Origin: Lithospermum erythrorhizon | Lineage: Eukaryota; Streptophyta; Magnoliopsida; Boraginales; Boraginaceae | Assembly (NCBI GenBank): GCA_019722365.1 | Contig: JADFUC010002325.1 | Span: 1-64,000 of the forward strand | Direction: 5' to 3' | DNA length: 64,000 bases | Shown: positions 1-11,640 of the stretch, in pieces | How the letters are laid out: the number at the start of each line of letters is the position of its first letter | How positions within the stretch are numbered: the first letter of the stretch is position 1 | Program-made: the position numbers and the translations under genes | The notes under the pieces: generated by a model | The model's input: the letters and a program-made list of their open reading frames with translations, nothing else | What the model was told of the DNA's origin: nothing | Database searches by the model: none

Positions 1-1480
1 TCATTGGCATGGTTGCATGTTGCGCCAAAGGGGCACTCCTGTCTTAGCGTAGAGATTTTTATTCTGTGCTGGGTAGAAGTAGTAACCAAGCTGAAGATGA
101 GTGTTAACTCAATCATTCTCCACTCTATGGACAGATGCTATTGTCTTGTTCGGTGGTGCTTCATTTTGGAACTCCTTGTTTCTAAAGGACCAGTGTTTGT
201 GTCTCGCCGGATACACAAAACCGTATCTCTGTAATCATCGGTAAATGTAATGGAAGTAGTTATAACCTCCTCTTGCCGGATGTGTTAATGCCACATGGAA
301 TATTATGATCCCCGATAAATTGCCTTACTTTCATTGAATCAGACAGAAGATTGATTTAATCATTGCCCCAAAGGCAGTTACGTTTATTATGATTCATAAT
401 TAAAATTTAAATTATCCAAATTGGAGTTTCTTGATTCGGTTCTCGTTAATATGACCCAATCTATGATGCCAGCCGTGTATACTGCGGTTTAGGTGATTAG
501 AACATTCTGGTTTTAAGTTTATGTTATATGACCCGATCATGCGTGTCTACATGAATAGACCATTTGAAGGAGGCGGTACCAAATACTACCCATTCTGGTG
601 ATCCTAGATTATTCCGTCTATTGAAATAAAAACCATCATTGTTAAGCAGGAAAGCGAAATAATATTCACTTGCCAAATTGCGAATTTTTACTTAGTAAAA
701 CCGGAGATAGAAGTTCAAAACAAAGTCAGTGGGCAGAATTTAAAGCGATGGATCTCTGCGAGGGGCCGTAACCTTGGTGCATTTCCCCACGTGAATCCGT
801 ACGCTTTCTTGAATCTTCTACTTGACTTGGTTCTTGCTGTTATGACAAATATGAGAACACATTTATTCTAGCGCTTACGAAGTAGGAGTAGAAGTTATTT
901 TAAACTTCATAACATGTCGTACCTTCTAAATTATTTATTAAGCCATTTTTCCTATCTCGATTGAATTTCTACAAGCCCTTTCGGTATGGGTTTGCAATGA
1001 TGGCAGAACTTCACTTGCCGCCTGCGTTTCCACCACTAAAATGACATGATGAAAGCGAAGGCCTCTTGTTCATATCCACCATTCATTTAGCAATGGTTAT
1101 TTGTTTATAAAATCTCGGGCTTGAAGTCGACCTTGTACACTGCTAGCCTTTGATCTCAGGTATCCGACTAAGCGGATCTCGTAGTGAGAACACAACTTAG
1201 GGCTTATCATCGGATCTAGCATACACTTGGCGAGATCCACATCTCTTTCAGTCTGCGCCAATCGAGCTGCCGTATTTAACACGTCCCGATAAAGGAAACC
1301 TTGAAAGTTTCATATTTCTCACTTGTCCCATATTCGATTCACTCCGAGGCTTCGATAGGTATGGCACACGTGATACTCGTCCTTGAGAGCACAGGCCGAC
1401 ATCATGATCAACCTGCAAAGACACTTGGCATTTTAAAGAGTCCTTCTTGCCACTCATGACATTTGTTCGAGCGTACACAT
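1..1480 (-). pseudogene. Degraded Copia retrotransposon, gag to integrase, cut by left edge
   Basis: Read on the minus strand, this holds Copia pieces in the normal order. At about 1290-1150 a gag-like stretch resembles the part of Copia gag around 'aKcymlaSMsp.L..hyE'. At 471-414 there is a clear GAG-pre-integrase motif, WHHRLGHINENRIKKLQ, with the His pair of the zinc-binding region. At about 275-150 come integrase-core pieces: GGYNYF, then in another frame TFTDDY, then RYGFVY and KEFQNE. Stops and frame changes separate the blocks, so no protein can be made. The rest of the integrase and the RT/RNase H would lie left of the window. The motif style is closest to the Tork-like Copia lineages. 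The assignment to Copia is firm for 1-480 and weaker for the gag part. No LTR is visible to the right. Confidence 0.7.
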
Positions 1481-1499
1481 CGGTGTCCCGGAAGGTCTT

Positions 1500-3540
1500 A
1501 TAGGAATTCCTTTATACAAGGCGTATTCAATCTCGTGCAACGAAGACAACCTTGACTCGAGACCACGTCTCAAAATTTGCACCATGCATAAGCAGTGATT
1601 AATGTAGTTTGAAGCGGGATTACAGGATGATTTAATTAGTAGAAATTACTAATTCTAAGAATAAATAATCTAAAATATAGACTCGACAAACTATCATTTC
1701 TAATATATAAATTGCTTAAAAGTAAATACTGTATTGAAATCTCACAAAATATATTATTATTAGCTATTATCTTGTCCGGCAATGACCTTTGCATATATTT
1801 GATTGATGTAATAGTAGGTTATCAACATTACCATAAAACTACATACTCTTATGTAAATGGCCATACTATTCAAGATATACCCGACTTTTTATCTCCGACA
1901 AACGGTTAAGCATACCGATTAAACCAAAAATTACTTGTAATGATAAATGAAAGCCAGCAGCGTTAGTGGAAATCACTTCAACATGATCAATTTTTCATAT
2001 CAAAGTGGAAAGCGCCAACACGCGGTGTGTCCGGATTATGCAACCGTTCCACAACTTTAAAATTGGCGATACATTTGCTTAAATTTTAAATTGGTGAGAT
2101 TATTATTCTTTGCTTTTATTTTACCATGCAGTTGTAGCACTAATCAAGAATATACTATGAAAAATAAAACAAGTAATGCACACATTCAAAACATGATACT
2201 GACCTAGGCCTATTACATTTCAAAACTTGAAAACTAACATTTGGCCTATTACAATTTACTTGTCTTGACACGGAATCTCACAGTACAAAGTCTTGAATTA
2301 CAATTCAAATACACTAATCTGACTTCTGAATGACATGCAAACTTATGGGAGAAACAAGAAAATTAAATAAAATAAAATAATATGACTCAGCCAGGTCATA
2401 TCTGTAATCGTCACAATAGGAAAACATGAATATAAATGCTCCGTTTCCATAGCAATATATAGGCAAAAACATTAAAAACAAATAAATGCATAATATGCAT
2501 ACTATTGAAATGAAATAAAGAAATAAAATTGTGTTCATAATTAAACTAATTAATTATCCATTACATTTTACAATTAATTATCAATTAATATACAATTACA
2601 ATTCAATATATTCACATTAATGATAATTATTACAATAATTACCAATATCTTAAATTATGGAATAATTACTTACAATGATGCTCAAAATTTAAAATTTAAA
2701 GTTATAGTAGAAAATATTTTCAAAATTATCAATTAATGAAAATAATTTTGAAAGGGAAATATAAATCTAATTTAATGTCATTCAAGATATATATACAATC
2801 ATCTTAATGACAAAATTTATCGTTATTAACATTTAAAACCGAAATTAATAATTACCATGAACTGAGCAAAAAATAATTACGCAAAAATCGTTTAGGGTTT
2901 CTAAATGGACGGCGAACTTCCAGCGACCAAAGCGGCCGATATCCGGCCCACCCAAGGCCCGACAGGCGGGCGTCGTAAACCAATGAGCTACCGGTGGCGG
3001 GCGTATTCGGCACGGACGGGCAGGCGACTCGAGTTCGGCGTTTTTTGGTAATTGTTTTGGTTTCAGTTTCCGGATGTAATTGCAACTTTTGTAAAAAGCG
3101 ATTTGGAGGCTCTAAAAAATTTAAAATTCTGGGATTTTTCTTGAACATCAAGAATATCATTATTGAGCGTTCAAGTAAAAGTTTATCAAAAACACTTCTA
3201 ATTTTTAGATTCGACTGAAACAATCAGAGAGTGTGAATTGTTTTGGAGTACTTCAAAATTCAAAAACTTCTGGAAAAAATCTGGCATGACACTCAGCGGG
3301 TCAAGGGCACTGATTTAATTTGGCAATTTTCTGGGGGCTACAAACCTCTCTGTAAAATCGAAAAACTGGATTCTACCTCGAATTAAAAATGCAATTGATA
3401 ATTTTAATCCACTGTTTCGAAACAATTAAATTATAACATTGTGGTAAGATCTAGCAATCGCTCATAGCTCTTTAAATTATCGAGAGAACCAAAAATTAGT
3501 AATATACCTAGAATTTACTAAGGTGAGCAGATGGTTCAGT
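1500..3540. other. AT-rich stretch without a recognisable gene
   Basis: Mostly AT-rich DNA with many homopolymer-like and TTAAT runs and no coding signal. The exception is a short GC-richer piece at 2900-3060. On the minus strand that piece contains a tRNA-like 'TAGCTCATTGG' box around 2985, but no convincing B box follows at the right sequence, so I do not call a SINE. The piece reads open on the minus strand (3223-2852), but the composition looks like LTR or intergenic DNA and the translation matches no family I know. Confidence 0.5.
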
Positions 3541-3559
3541 GTCGCGTTTAACTTGACCA

Positions 3560-4100
3560 GGTAAATGAATTGATACCTGATTGTAAAATGGGCTGGCAAA
3601 GGGAATAAATTCTCATTGATTTCAACAGCTTGGTGAAATAAATATGGATAAATGCTTGAGTGAAGTTAATGGCGTCGACAACATTTCGGCAGAGTGTTAT
3701 CGGTCCTTGGAATGAGAGAGGTAGTGGATCAAGGTCGTTATTTGGATCTTCCACTAGTGGTAGATGAAAATGAGAGTTATTGATTCTATTGAGGTCGAGT
3801 TTAAGGAAAGGTTAGAGGTTGGAAAGGAAAGTTGTTATCCCAATGGGAGAAAGAGTGTGTCCAGTGCAATGGCCAGGCTCCAGCTTTACCCATGCCGTTG
3901 TAGGCTGTTCACACTTGAATTGGCCTTATACAATCATAAGCGAGCAGGTTCTATGGCGAAAGTTCTTTAGGGAGTATCTTGAGGGTGAAAAGGAATTCCT
4001 TGGAAGTCTTAGGAGAAGCTTTGTGAAGATAAGAATGAAGGGGGATTGAAGTTTAAGAACCTGGAGTGCATGAATTTTTGGCGATAACAAGTAGGAGATG
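3560..4100 (+). pseudogene. LINE (L1-type) reverse transcriptase C-terminal remnant
   Basis: At 4014-4089 the plus strand reads EKLCEDKNEGGLKFKNLEC followed by MNFW. This fits the conserved segment after the RT core of plant L1 LINEs, usually written 'W..lC.pK..GGLGfrdl..fN.Al'. Upstream, at about 3600-3680, broken frames recall the 'W..k.LS.agr..LIkaV' segment that precedes it in the family. The spacing between the two is longer than normal, so there is probably an insertion or rearrangement between. A stop follows FWR directly. No poly-A tail or target duplication was found. Dead fragment; the family call rests mainly on the one motif. Confidence 0.5.
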
Positions 4101-4439
4101 AGAGGAGCATTGATGTATGGAGCATGGGCCTGTGCTTTCTTGAGGCGGGGGCCATAACTAATGTCACAGATCAGAGGTCACGTTGGGGAGGAGATATTAG
4201 GTTCTTAAATGTATAATTAAGTTGAGCCTAGATCTGAATCTAAACATTCTCCAGTTGGCTTTAAAATAATAAATAGTATTAGCTCTAATTGTGCTTTTAG
4301 TGATAATATAAATGGGTTGGCGAATTGAATTCTCACAATACTCAAGCGAGTATCTCTAAGATCGTCCACACAGTAAATTACCGAACTGCTGTGCCTTCAG
4401 ATAACCCAAAAGTATAAACTAGGAATCAAAAGATGAAGA

Positions 4440-4900
4440 AAAACTAGGTATTTCTTCCCAGAGGGGATCGGCTATTTTGAGGTTGGTGGAGAGAGTTTTG
4501 ATTTCATGAAAATCAAAATATGAGCATTAATTTTTAGTTGTGTTTAATTGTGTCACTTATATAGGTAAACACATGAGAGTTTTGAGGAGATAATAATAAC
4601 TTTAATCTATCATGCCAACTTTAATCGAATCATTCAGTAGAATGTTTCCTTCACGTTTCACTTTATACTCTAGAAGTTCATAATACATTTATCATATAGT
4701 TCGGTTTACTGTTTGTGTGTGACCTCTTAGGATGAATTGACAAGAGTAATATACTAAATAATATTAACGAGATATTATATTTGTATATAGATTCTGGATA
4801 AATATAATGACCCATGTCAATAGTTAAATTCACAAAATACTAATTATCTAACAATTAATATATATTGAACTTTATATATATATGTATATATAATTGAATG
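4440..4900 (-). mobile_element. LTR fragment, family A (reverse orientation)
   Basis: The reverse complement matches 29800-30200 and 11100-11640 over several hundred bases. Shared blocks are 'cctaagaggtca' next to 'tgtattat.aacttct', then 'agt.taaagtgaaac.tgaagga', then a 'ctatataagtg' TATA-like box and 'aacacaactaaaa..taatgctcatattttga'. It contains no ORF. The TATA-like box and absence of coding fit an LTR. The neighbouring block at 5150-5500 belongs to the same family but runs the opposite way, so this is a rearranged or solo fragment and not one end of a complete element. Confidence 0.55.
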
Positions 4901-5149
4901 ATGGTTTTAATCTAAATTATTTCAACGGACATTTTTATGATGAATTCTCCATTTGATTTATGATATTGGTATTAACGATTGCTTGATACAATTTCAATGA
5001 TCAGTTTTGGTAATAAATGTCACCCAACTCTCGCATACGGTTTTTCTTGGTAATGGTTGAAATTAATGAGATATCCGACTCATGGGCAGTGGCCGCAAGT
5101 GGTAACTCCCCAGAGTTAACTTATTATACGATATAAAATACATTATAAA

Positions 5150-5500
5150 TTGTTTAAGTTCTCACTTGGAGTGTCAGTACTCGACTTGAGCTATTTTTTG
5201 AAACTCCTCGGCAGATTGATTGAGTATCTATACACCCTTTTAGTCAGAAGGGTGATGATACAATTGACTGTGTTAGATGGATTTGGTGTGTTTAATTTCG
5301 TTTAGTGAGACACAACTAGGAATGATGCAATGCAGTTTGTTTGGTTTTGTGGGATAAATATCCGAGGCATATAAGAATAATATTGGTTGGCAAATTAGAA
5401 TCATAAGGTTTGTTACTTATAGTAACGATGTATTGTAAAGTTTTTACACACACAAACATCATTATATGGTGAGGTTGAATCTTGACTTAGATTAGGACAT
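5150..5500 (+). mobile_element. LTR fragment, family A (forward orientation)
   Basis: This resembles 30360-30720 in the same orientation. Shared pieces include 'taagttctcac' near the start, 'gttacttatagta.cga', and 'ttgaatcttga' close to the end. It lies beside a reverse-oriented piece of the same family (4440-4900), which indicates an inversion or two separate insertions. There is no coding sequence. The similarity is by eye and moderate, and boundaries are approximate. Confidence 0.4.
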
Positions 5501-5899
5501 TGGAATACTGAAAACCACTAAATCTAACATAATGTCTTTATGATTGGTGTTTAATGTCTTATTAATATTTTAATTTAACTTTGCATGTATGTGCTTTTAT
5601 ATTCAACTATTGAGAGAAATTGTTAATAAATTTTATGTTAAATTTTATCAATGAGATCTGATTCTCTAACTTTAATAACCATTAGAACCGTCTTTATACG
5701 GACACCAGTTTACAACTTTAAATTGTTGACGACTTATGCTTGCTGCTATGAGTTAGTTGTACTTGGTTTATTATGTGCTTCTCTTTATTACTTGAGACAT
5801 AGTTGGACAACTTGATTTTATGTCAGTTCATGTTTATAGCCTGGCCTTGCAAAGATTCGGCCTTGAGGTTACAGATCGTAACCTTTATACATGAGTCGC

Positions 5900-7700
5900 C
5901 AATCGTTGGATAACTTAACCTTAGTAACTGTTGAGTAATATATGCTCTTTTGTCCATTACATTTCAAATAACATATCTTCTTCATATTATATGTGAGTTG
6001 TTTAGGTTTTTGAGTTGACTTTTTGAGTTAAATGTTTTTCAAGGCTTTAATATTATAGGACCTTATTATAGTTTATTATGATATTAAATTAGTGATTTTA
6101 AAATTGAATTAAAAGGTGCCTTGAAAAAGTGTTAATTCTGAGGTTATATTGATGTTTCAGGACTATAAGAACTGATTAATTGAGGACTTCTTTGTTCGAT
6201 GACATAAGTTGAGATATTAGTAGTAGGTGAATTTAGCGGGGAATCGATTGGGTTGTGTCGATGGGATTATAATTAGATGGTTATAAAATAATGTTGAACT
6301 CTTTAGAGATAGTTCCCACTAGAGTTGGTTATGTATGTCTTCTAGGCTTAGGGGTATAATAATGGAGTCTTGATTATAATTTAAGATTATTTGGCGTTGA
6401 TGTTGGAAAGAACATTACCTTGATCCGTTAATAACTCCACGAAGGTTTCAGGTAACTAGCGGAGGTAGTACTTATCTCATGGGTGTTGCTACATTCTTCA
6501 TTATAAATTATTAGACATAGTATTTATTTATGATTTATGTGAGAATGACATATAATTATTTATATATGATTATGTGATTATATTACATGGCATTTTGAAG
6601 ATTAGCAGGGGTAAGTAATAGCTTGAACTCCAACATATTTGAATTTATTAAACCTTGTAAAATTTGTGTCATTTGACTACAGATTGTGGGTTATTGTTTT
6701 AATTTTGTATGTTGGATATTGTTTGAGGTAGAGTGGTGGTTATTGAGGAGGTGATGGTTGGGGAGTTATGTGTGTATGACTTGAGGTGACTTGAGTGTGG
6801 GATTTGACCGTATGTTGGTATGATTAGGGGTTAGGTGACTCTCGCTTCCGCTTGCAGGTTATGCGATATGTGCCTTATACTTAGTATAAGTCATTACTCT
6901 TGTTGTATAGTGCGATTGTTCCTTATACTTGACATGATGTCTTATACTTAGTGTATAAGGCGGTGTGCCTTATACTTAGTGTATGATGCGGTGTCTTATA
7001 CTTTGTATGCCAAATCTTGGTTTTGGCCTTATCTTTGATCTTGAGGTGATTATTGATTAGTCCGTTCCTGGGGTAGGCAGTTGAGTATAGTTAGAGGATG
7101 GTATAGAGGATATGAGAGATGAGGTTTGATGACTAGAGTTTTAATCGTTGTTAGAGTCTATTGATTTCTTTTTGGAATTGTGTGCTTGTTAGCAGGACAG
7201 CCACATCTTAAATGTATTATGTGAGGTTTTCACGTAGATTATGTTGTATGACCTTTTAGGTAGTCACTGAATATGTTTATTATGTTCATTATATTGTTAA
7301 GTTCACCCACATTGTTAAGTTTCACTAAGCCGCGACTTACCCCTTACCGTTGGCAGGCAGCTGTTTGAGAGTTTTGTTCAGTGGCTGAGTGGCCAGGTGT
7401 GGGATCTCAGTCGTTTTGATGGTGTCGCTGTTTGATTGTTCATATTTTCCTTTTGAAACTTTGTATTAAATTTAACATTCGTTTAGCCATGAGGATAAGT
7501 ATATATCGTCTTTTTGTAGGCATTACTTTATCTTGGGATATGTTGTGTATATATCTCTAGTTGTCGTTTCGATGCTCGGTGATGGATTATAAATTTAAAA
7601 CTGTTTGATTTGGAAACTTAATTGTGATCACATTTTGGGATGAAGCAATTGTGTGTTTTTAAAGCAGGTCGTCCATCGGTTTGAAACGACTCGTGTTGAA
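5900..7700 (-). mobile_element. Long LTR-like non-coding repeat, family B (reverse copy)
   Basis: The reverse complement parallels 22600-24500 and 62500-63800 in the same order. First comes an array of 'TTATAC..GTATAA' palindromes (here 6870-7015), then an 'acaacccaatcgat.ccccgctaa' block (here about 6235-6260), then 'tataataaggtc' with 'aaaagtcaac' (here 6085-6020). There is no ORF worth reporting. The shared order of non-coding blocks over more than 1.5 kb indicates one repeat family, probably a very long LTR or a non-autonomous large retrotransposon derivative. The outer boundaries are not defined. Confidence 0.55.
6870..7015 (-). repeat. Short array of TATAC/GTATA palindromes inside family B
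   Basis: Five units start near 6872, 6919, 6942, 6967 and 6993. Each has 'cttatactt.gta' type sequence; the first is a clean palindrome, TTATACTTAGTATAA at 6875-6889. The same hairpin type occurs at 22880-23345 and 62640-62815 in the other family B copies. Confidence 0.6.
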
Positions 7701-8560
7701 TTTTAATGACTCACACTTTCAGGCGGCCGACCTGGGGTAGTCTGACGAGGCCTCGGCAGTGAAGCATTTGGGTAGGGACAACTCCGCTCTTATAGGTTTC
7801 CAGGGGTTGTCCGCCTTCCTTGATGGTTTAGCGCTACTGCGTCTGTGGCTCCCAGGCGCTTCTTTTCAATTTGGACTCACTTACAGTCTAGAGATGCTTG
7901 GTCAGTGCGTGTTCACTGCTTTCGCTGAATCTTCAGTTTGGAGGTTATTGCTTCTTTACCATACTTATTTGGCGGGGTTGTCCTCCAGAATCTTGAGCTC
8001 TAGAGTTGTCCTCCGCACAACATCTTGAAGCTTGGGGATTGTTCCGTTGAGGTATTATCGCCTATTTGGAGTCTTAATTTGTTAGTAGTCTTCTTGTTAG
8101 GCTTTTCTTGTTTCCTTTTTTGCCTTGGCTTTGTATCTTCTTATGATTTGGTTTGAAAATATAAATTTATAGGCTTTTGAACACAGAATCGATTAGTTAG
8201 TTCATTTAGTGGATCTTGTCTTACCGTTGATTTTGATACATGATCTGGTCAAATGAATGTTTGCACATGACTTATTTTGTTTATTATTCTGTTTTCTTGA
8301 ATAGTTAGGCTTGAATTATACTTGAATCGGTGTAATATTTGGTGTTTAGGAAACGGTTCCAAGGAAAATTAGTTATTGAACTTTATACATTTAATTTATA
8401 TATTATATTAAAATAAATAATACTCTGATAGAATAAATAAATGATGATATTATTAAAATAAATATGATTATAAAATACATTATTATGCCTATTATAATTA
8501 CATTCTTGATTATCATTAATTATAATGAAACAATGATTATAATTATATTATTAAATTATT
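7700..8560. other. No recognisable gene
   Basis: This continues from the family B repeat. A somewhat GC-richer piece at 7700-8030 is open on the plus strand (7759-8028) but has no domain I recognise and lies in repeat context. After 8100 the sequence becomes increasingly AT-rich. Confidence 0.4.
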
Positions 8561-8569
8561 AATTGTTAT

Positions 8570-9060
8570 TAATTATTATTTTTTATCATTGTGTTATTAA
8601 ATTATTTTATTATTATTATTATTTATTAATTATTATTAAATAATTAATTATTGTTTAATATTATTATTATTATTATTATTATTTATTATTATTATTTATT
8701 ATTTAAGTTTTCATTGTTATTATTGTTTATTATTATTATTATTATTGTTGTTAATGTTATTATTATTATTATTATTATTTTCTTATTATTATTATTACTA
8801 TTTTTATTATTCTTTTTATTATTATCATTATTTTTATTATGATATTAATATTATTATTATTTTAATTGTTGTTATTCTGACATATTTTTATTTTATTTTT
8901 ATTTTTTTGTTGTTGTTGATGTTAATTATTACTTCTTCTTAAATAATATTATTATTATTATTATTATTGGTATTTTTACCATGGTTATTATCTATAATGT
9001 CATTTTATTATGTATATTTTCTGTTCTTTATTATTATGTTTATTATTATTATTCTTGTTG
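8570..9060. repeat. ATT/TTA-rich low-complexity tract
   Basis: Nearly continuous imperfect (TTA)n/(ATT)n trinucleotide repeat with T runs and occasional TTG. Open frames here give only Ile, Leu, Tyr and Phe strings and are not genes. The purest runs are at about 8660-8700, 8755-8780 and 8945-8970. Confidence 0.9.
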
Positions 9061-11100
9061 GACTTTATCGGCTAGTTTTAAGAGAAAAATGATTAGAAGT
9101 TTTTGCAGAGGGTTTGATGTAATTTATTAGACAGTTAATAAATTGATGCCCGGATTAATTTTAAGTCTTCAATGGTTGAAAGAGCACATAACCTCAAAGA
9201 AAGGTTAGGCGTATCTTGCCAGTTTTTTAGGTAAAAAATAAAGTTATTTATTATTTGACATTAAAAGCTAGCAGTTGTATCTTCGGAAACACATGTTTAG
9301 TTTAAAAATTGGTTGTTAATGAACCTATTTCAAACTAATTAATATTGGGTGGTGATCTGAGACCTATTGTTCTCTTGAAACTTTTAATCACAGTTAGGAA
9401 TACAATGTCTGAAGATGAATTAAATTAATAAATCACAAAACGTTCTATTAAATTAAGATTAATTCATTCTACTATCTACATATTTTATAAAAAATTTATG
9501 ACTGATGTACATGCTCCTGTGTTAGCTACTAAACTTTGACTCTTTACCTTTAATTTATTTTATACGACTTAATAATTTCCTCTTTTTCAATAATTTCAAA
9601 CCTTCTGAATGTTTATTAAGCTAAATCTATTAATATACTGCATTTTGTAGTATCTTAAATGTATCTTACTAGAAAATATTATTTCAGATATTTAAAAGAT
9701 TATTCTTCTAGATCATTCAAATAAAAATGAAAGATGTGGTACTCTGATACATATAATGACCTGATCTTTATTATTCAGTTTACAAATAATAATTAATTGT
9801 TTGCCATTTAAACATTGTTGTGACATAGTGCTCTAGGACAATAGCAACTCCACATCATGAAAATTGAGATAGAATTTGTTACCTTCTTGTTTTTGATATG
9901 ACAATTGGAATGCTATTGAGGCATCTGCATTATTTGGTTATTAGAGCATTAGTAGTGGTTTCATATATATCTAGCATTTACTCTTAGGTTACATTACAAA
10001 TTCAAAAAAAATGTTTTTAGTTCTATCAAAGTGTTACAATTAGTTTATACTTCTCTATGATCTCAATGTGCCTACTATGACCTAATTTACCGACACATGA
10101 TTTTGGCTTTTTCGTTTGATTATTTATTGTTTTATGAGGATCTTTTTGGAAAAAATATTGGATTTTTATTGGATTTTATAACAAATTAGTTATTGGTTTT
10201 AGTGAATTTTTGTTATTCTGTTTGAGAAAGAAAAAGTTAGATTTTATTGGTTTGGAAAAGATTGGAAGGGGTACTTTCTCTACAATCACCAGTTTATTGA
10301 AAATTGATGAGCTATTCTTTTAAGATTTTGATTAGATTTATTTTAGTATTAATACCAAATAACATATTTAAAGACATTTTAATTTTGAAAAAATTAATTT
10401 TTAAATATAATTATATTAGTATTTCAATGATGAAGATTGACTTGAGGAGTAATAAATAGAAAATTAGATTTTGTGTGAAAGTTAAAAATTAATTCCTAAA
10501 TTTGATAAAATAATATAAGGAATTGATTTTAAGGAAATTTATAAGAAAGCTGATATCAATGCTAGTGTTAGACAGCTGCTTCAAAGTAGTGTTTATTTGT
10601 TATAAATTGATGTGCGATGTATCATCTTCCTCAACAATGCCTTGTCTCATTTCTTCCGTTCTTCCCATTATGATAATTTTGTTAAAATCAACAACAGAAA
10701 CTTTCAGAATACATTTTAGAAACCCTTAAGGAGCTTGGAGTTATCTGTAATAAACTAATTTAAGTTGTTAAAATGTCCAGGCATCCATAGTTATCATAAT
10801 AAAAACTCTTTATTTAGCCTTGTATTTATCTTCACAATCCATATTTATCCACCATAAATTGTAAGAAGATTTGATGATTTGATGATAAAATCATAGAAAT
10901 AGCCTTACATATATTTACAGGCTTGTTGCTAAATCACTATTTTATTATTTTTAGGGTTGGTTTTCTCCATGTATTTCAGTGTTATTACGTTTCTTATTGA
11001 AAAATATGAGAAAATATAAATTGAAGTGAAGGTGTATAATTTTAAAGGAGGGCCATTAGAACTATGAAAATGATCTATTAAAATCTAGTTGAACAATTTA
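9060..11100. other. AT-rich stretch without a recognisable gene
   Basis: Both strands are broken by frequent stops. The longest frame (10523-10729, plus) encodes a hydrophobic, low-complexity peptide with no family resemblance. No LTR, TIR or RNA gene was seen. Confidence 0.5.
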
Positions 11101-11640
11101 GATTGTAACCCGATTTACTCGTTCAAATTATATATCTAAATATATATATATATATATATAATAAGTTGATATATATTAATTGTTTAGACAATTAGTATAG
11201 GATTAACGTGTTGACGTTAGAGTTCTGATGACTTTGAGATGCACTGCATTGTCTATATATTACTAATAGGTCGGTTAATATTAATTGATATATTACTCTT
11301 TTCAATTAGAGCTGAGAGTTACTGCGACGATGTCAACTATATAATGATGTATTATAAAGCTTCGAGTATGAAGTGAAATACGAAGAGAAACATTTGGGAT
11401 GAAAAATCGAATCTGAGGACTTGATTTTAGCTCGTTTAGGCAGTGGAATGAGTAGAGTTTTGAGGAGATTTTACTCTCATGAGGAAAGACTCTCAAGTGT
11501 TGTTAAAATCTCATAAAACTCTGAGTGTTTGCCTATTTAGAGTAACAATTCAACACAACTAAAACTAATGCTCATATTTTGAGATCAAAAACTCTCCACA
11601 AAAACCCTGTGAGTGAGCCCTTGGGTTATCTTTTTGTTCC
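11100..11640 (+). mobile_element. LTR fragment, family A
   Basis: Forward copy of the repeat also seen at 29800-30200 and, reversed, at 4440-4900 and 48880-49420. Shared blocks are 'atgtattataaa.cttc.agt.tgaagtgaaa', 'ttttgaggaga' and 'aacacaactaaaactaatgctcatattttga' at about 11550-11583. An (AT)n run lies at 11142-11161, just before it. No coding sequence follows that would make it a 5' LTR, so it is likely a solo LTR or a truncated copy. Confidence 0.5.

Noticed and set aside
2900..3000. tRNA-like A box TAGCTCATTGG on the minus strand
   Set aside because: The sequence following it has no proper B box (only 'gttcgccgtcc' in about the right place) and no tail or target duplication; not enough for a tRNA or SINE.
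8651..8942. Open frames of 60-65 codons
   Set aside because: Pure low-complexity Ile/Leu/Tyr/Phe from the ATT repeat.
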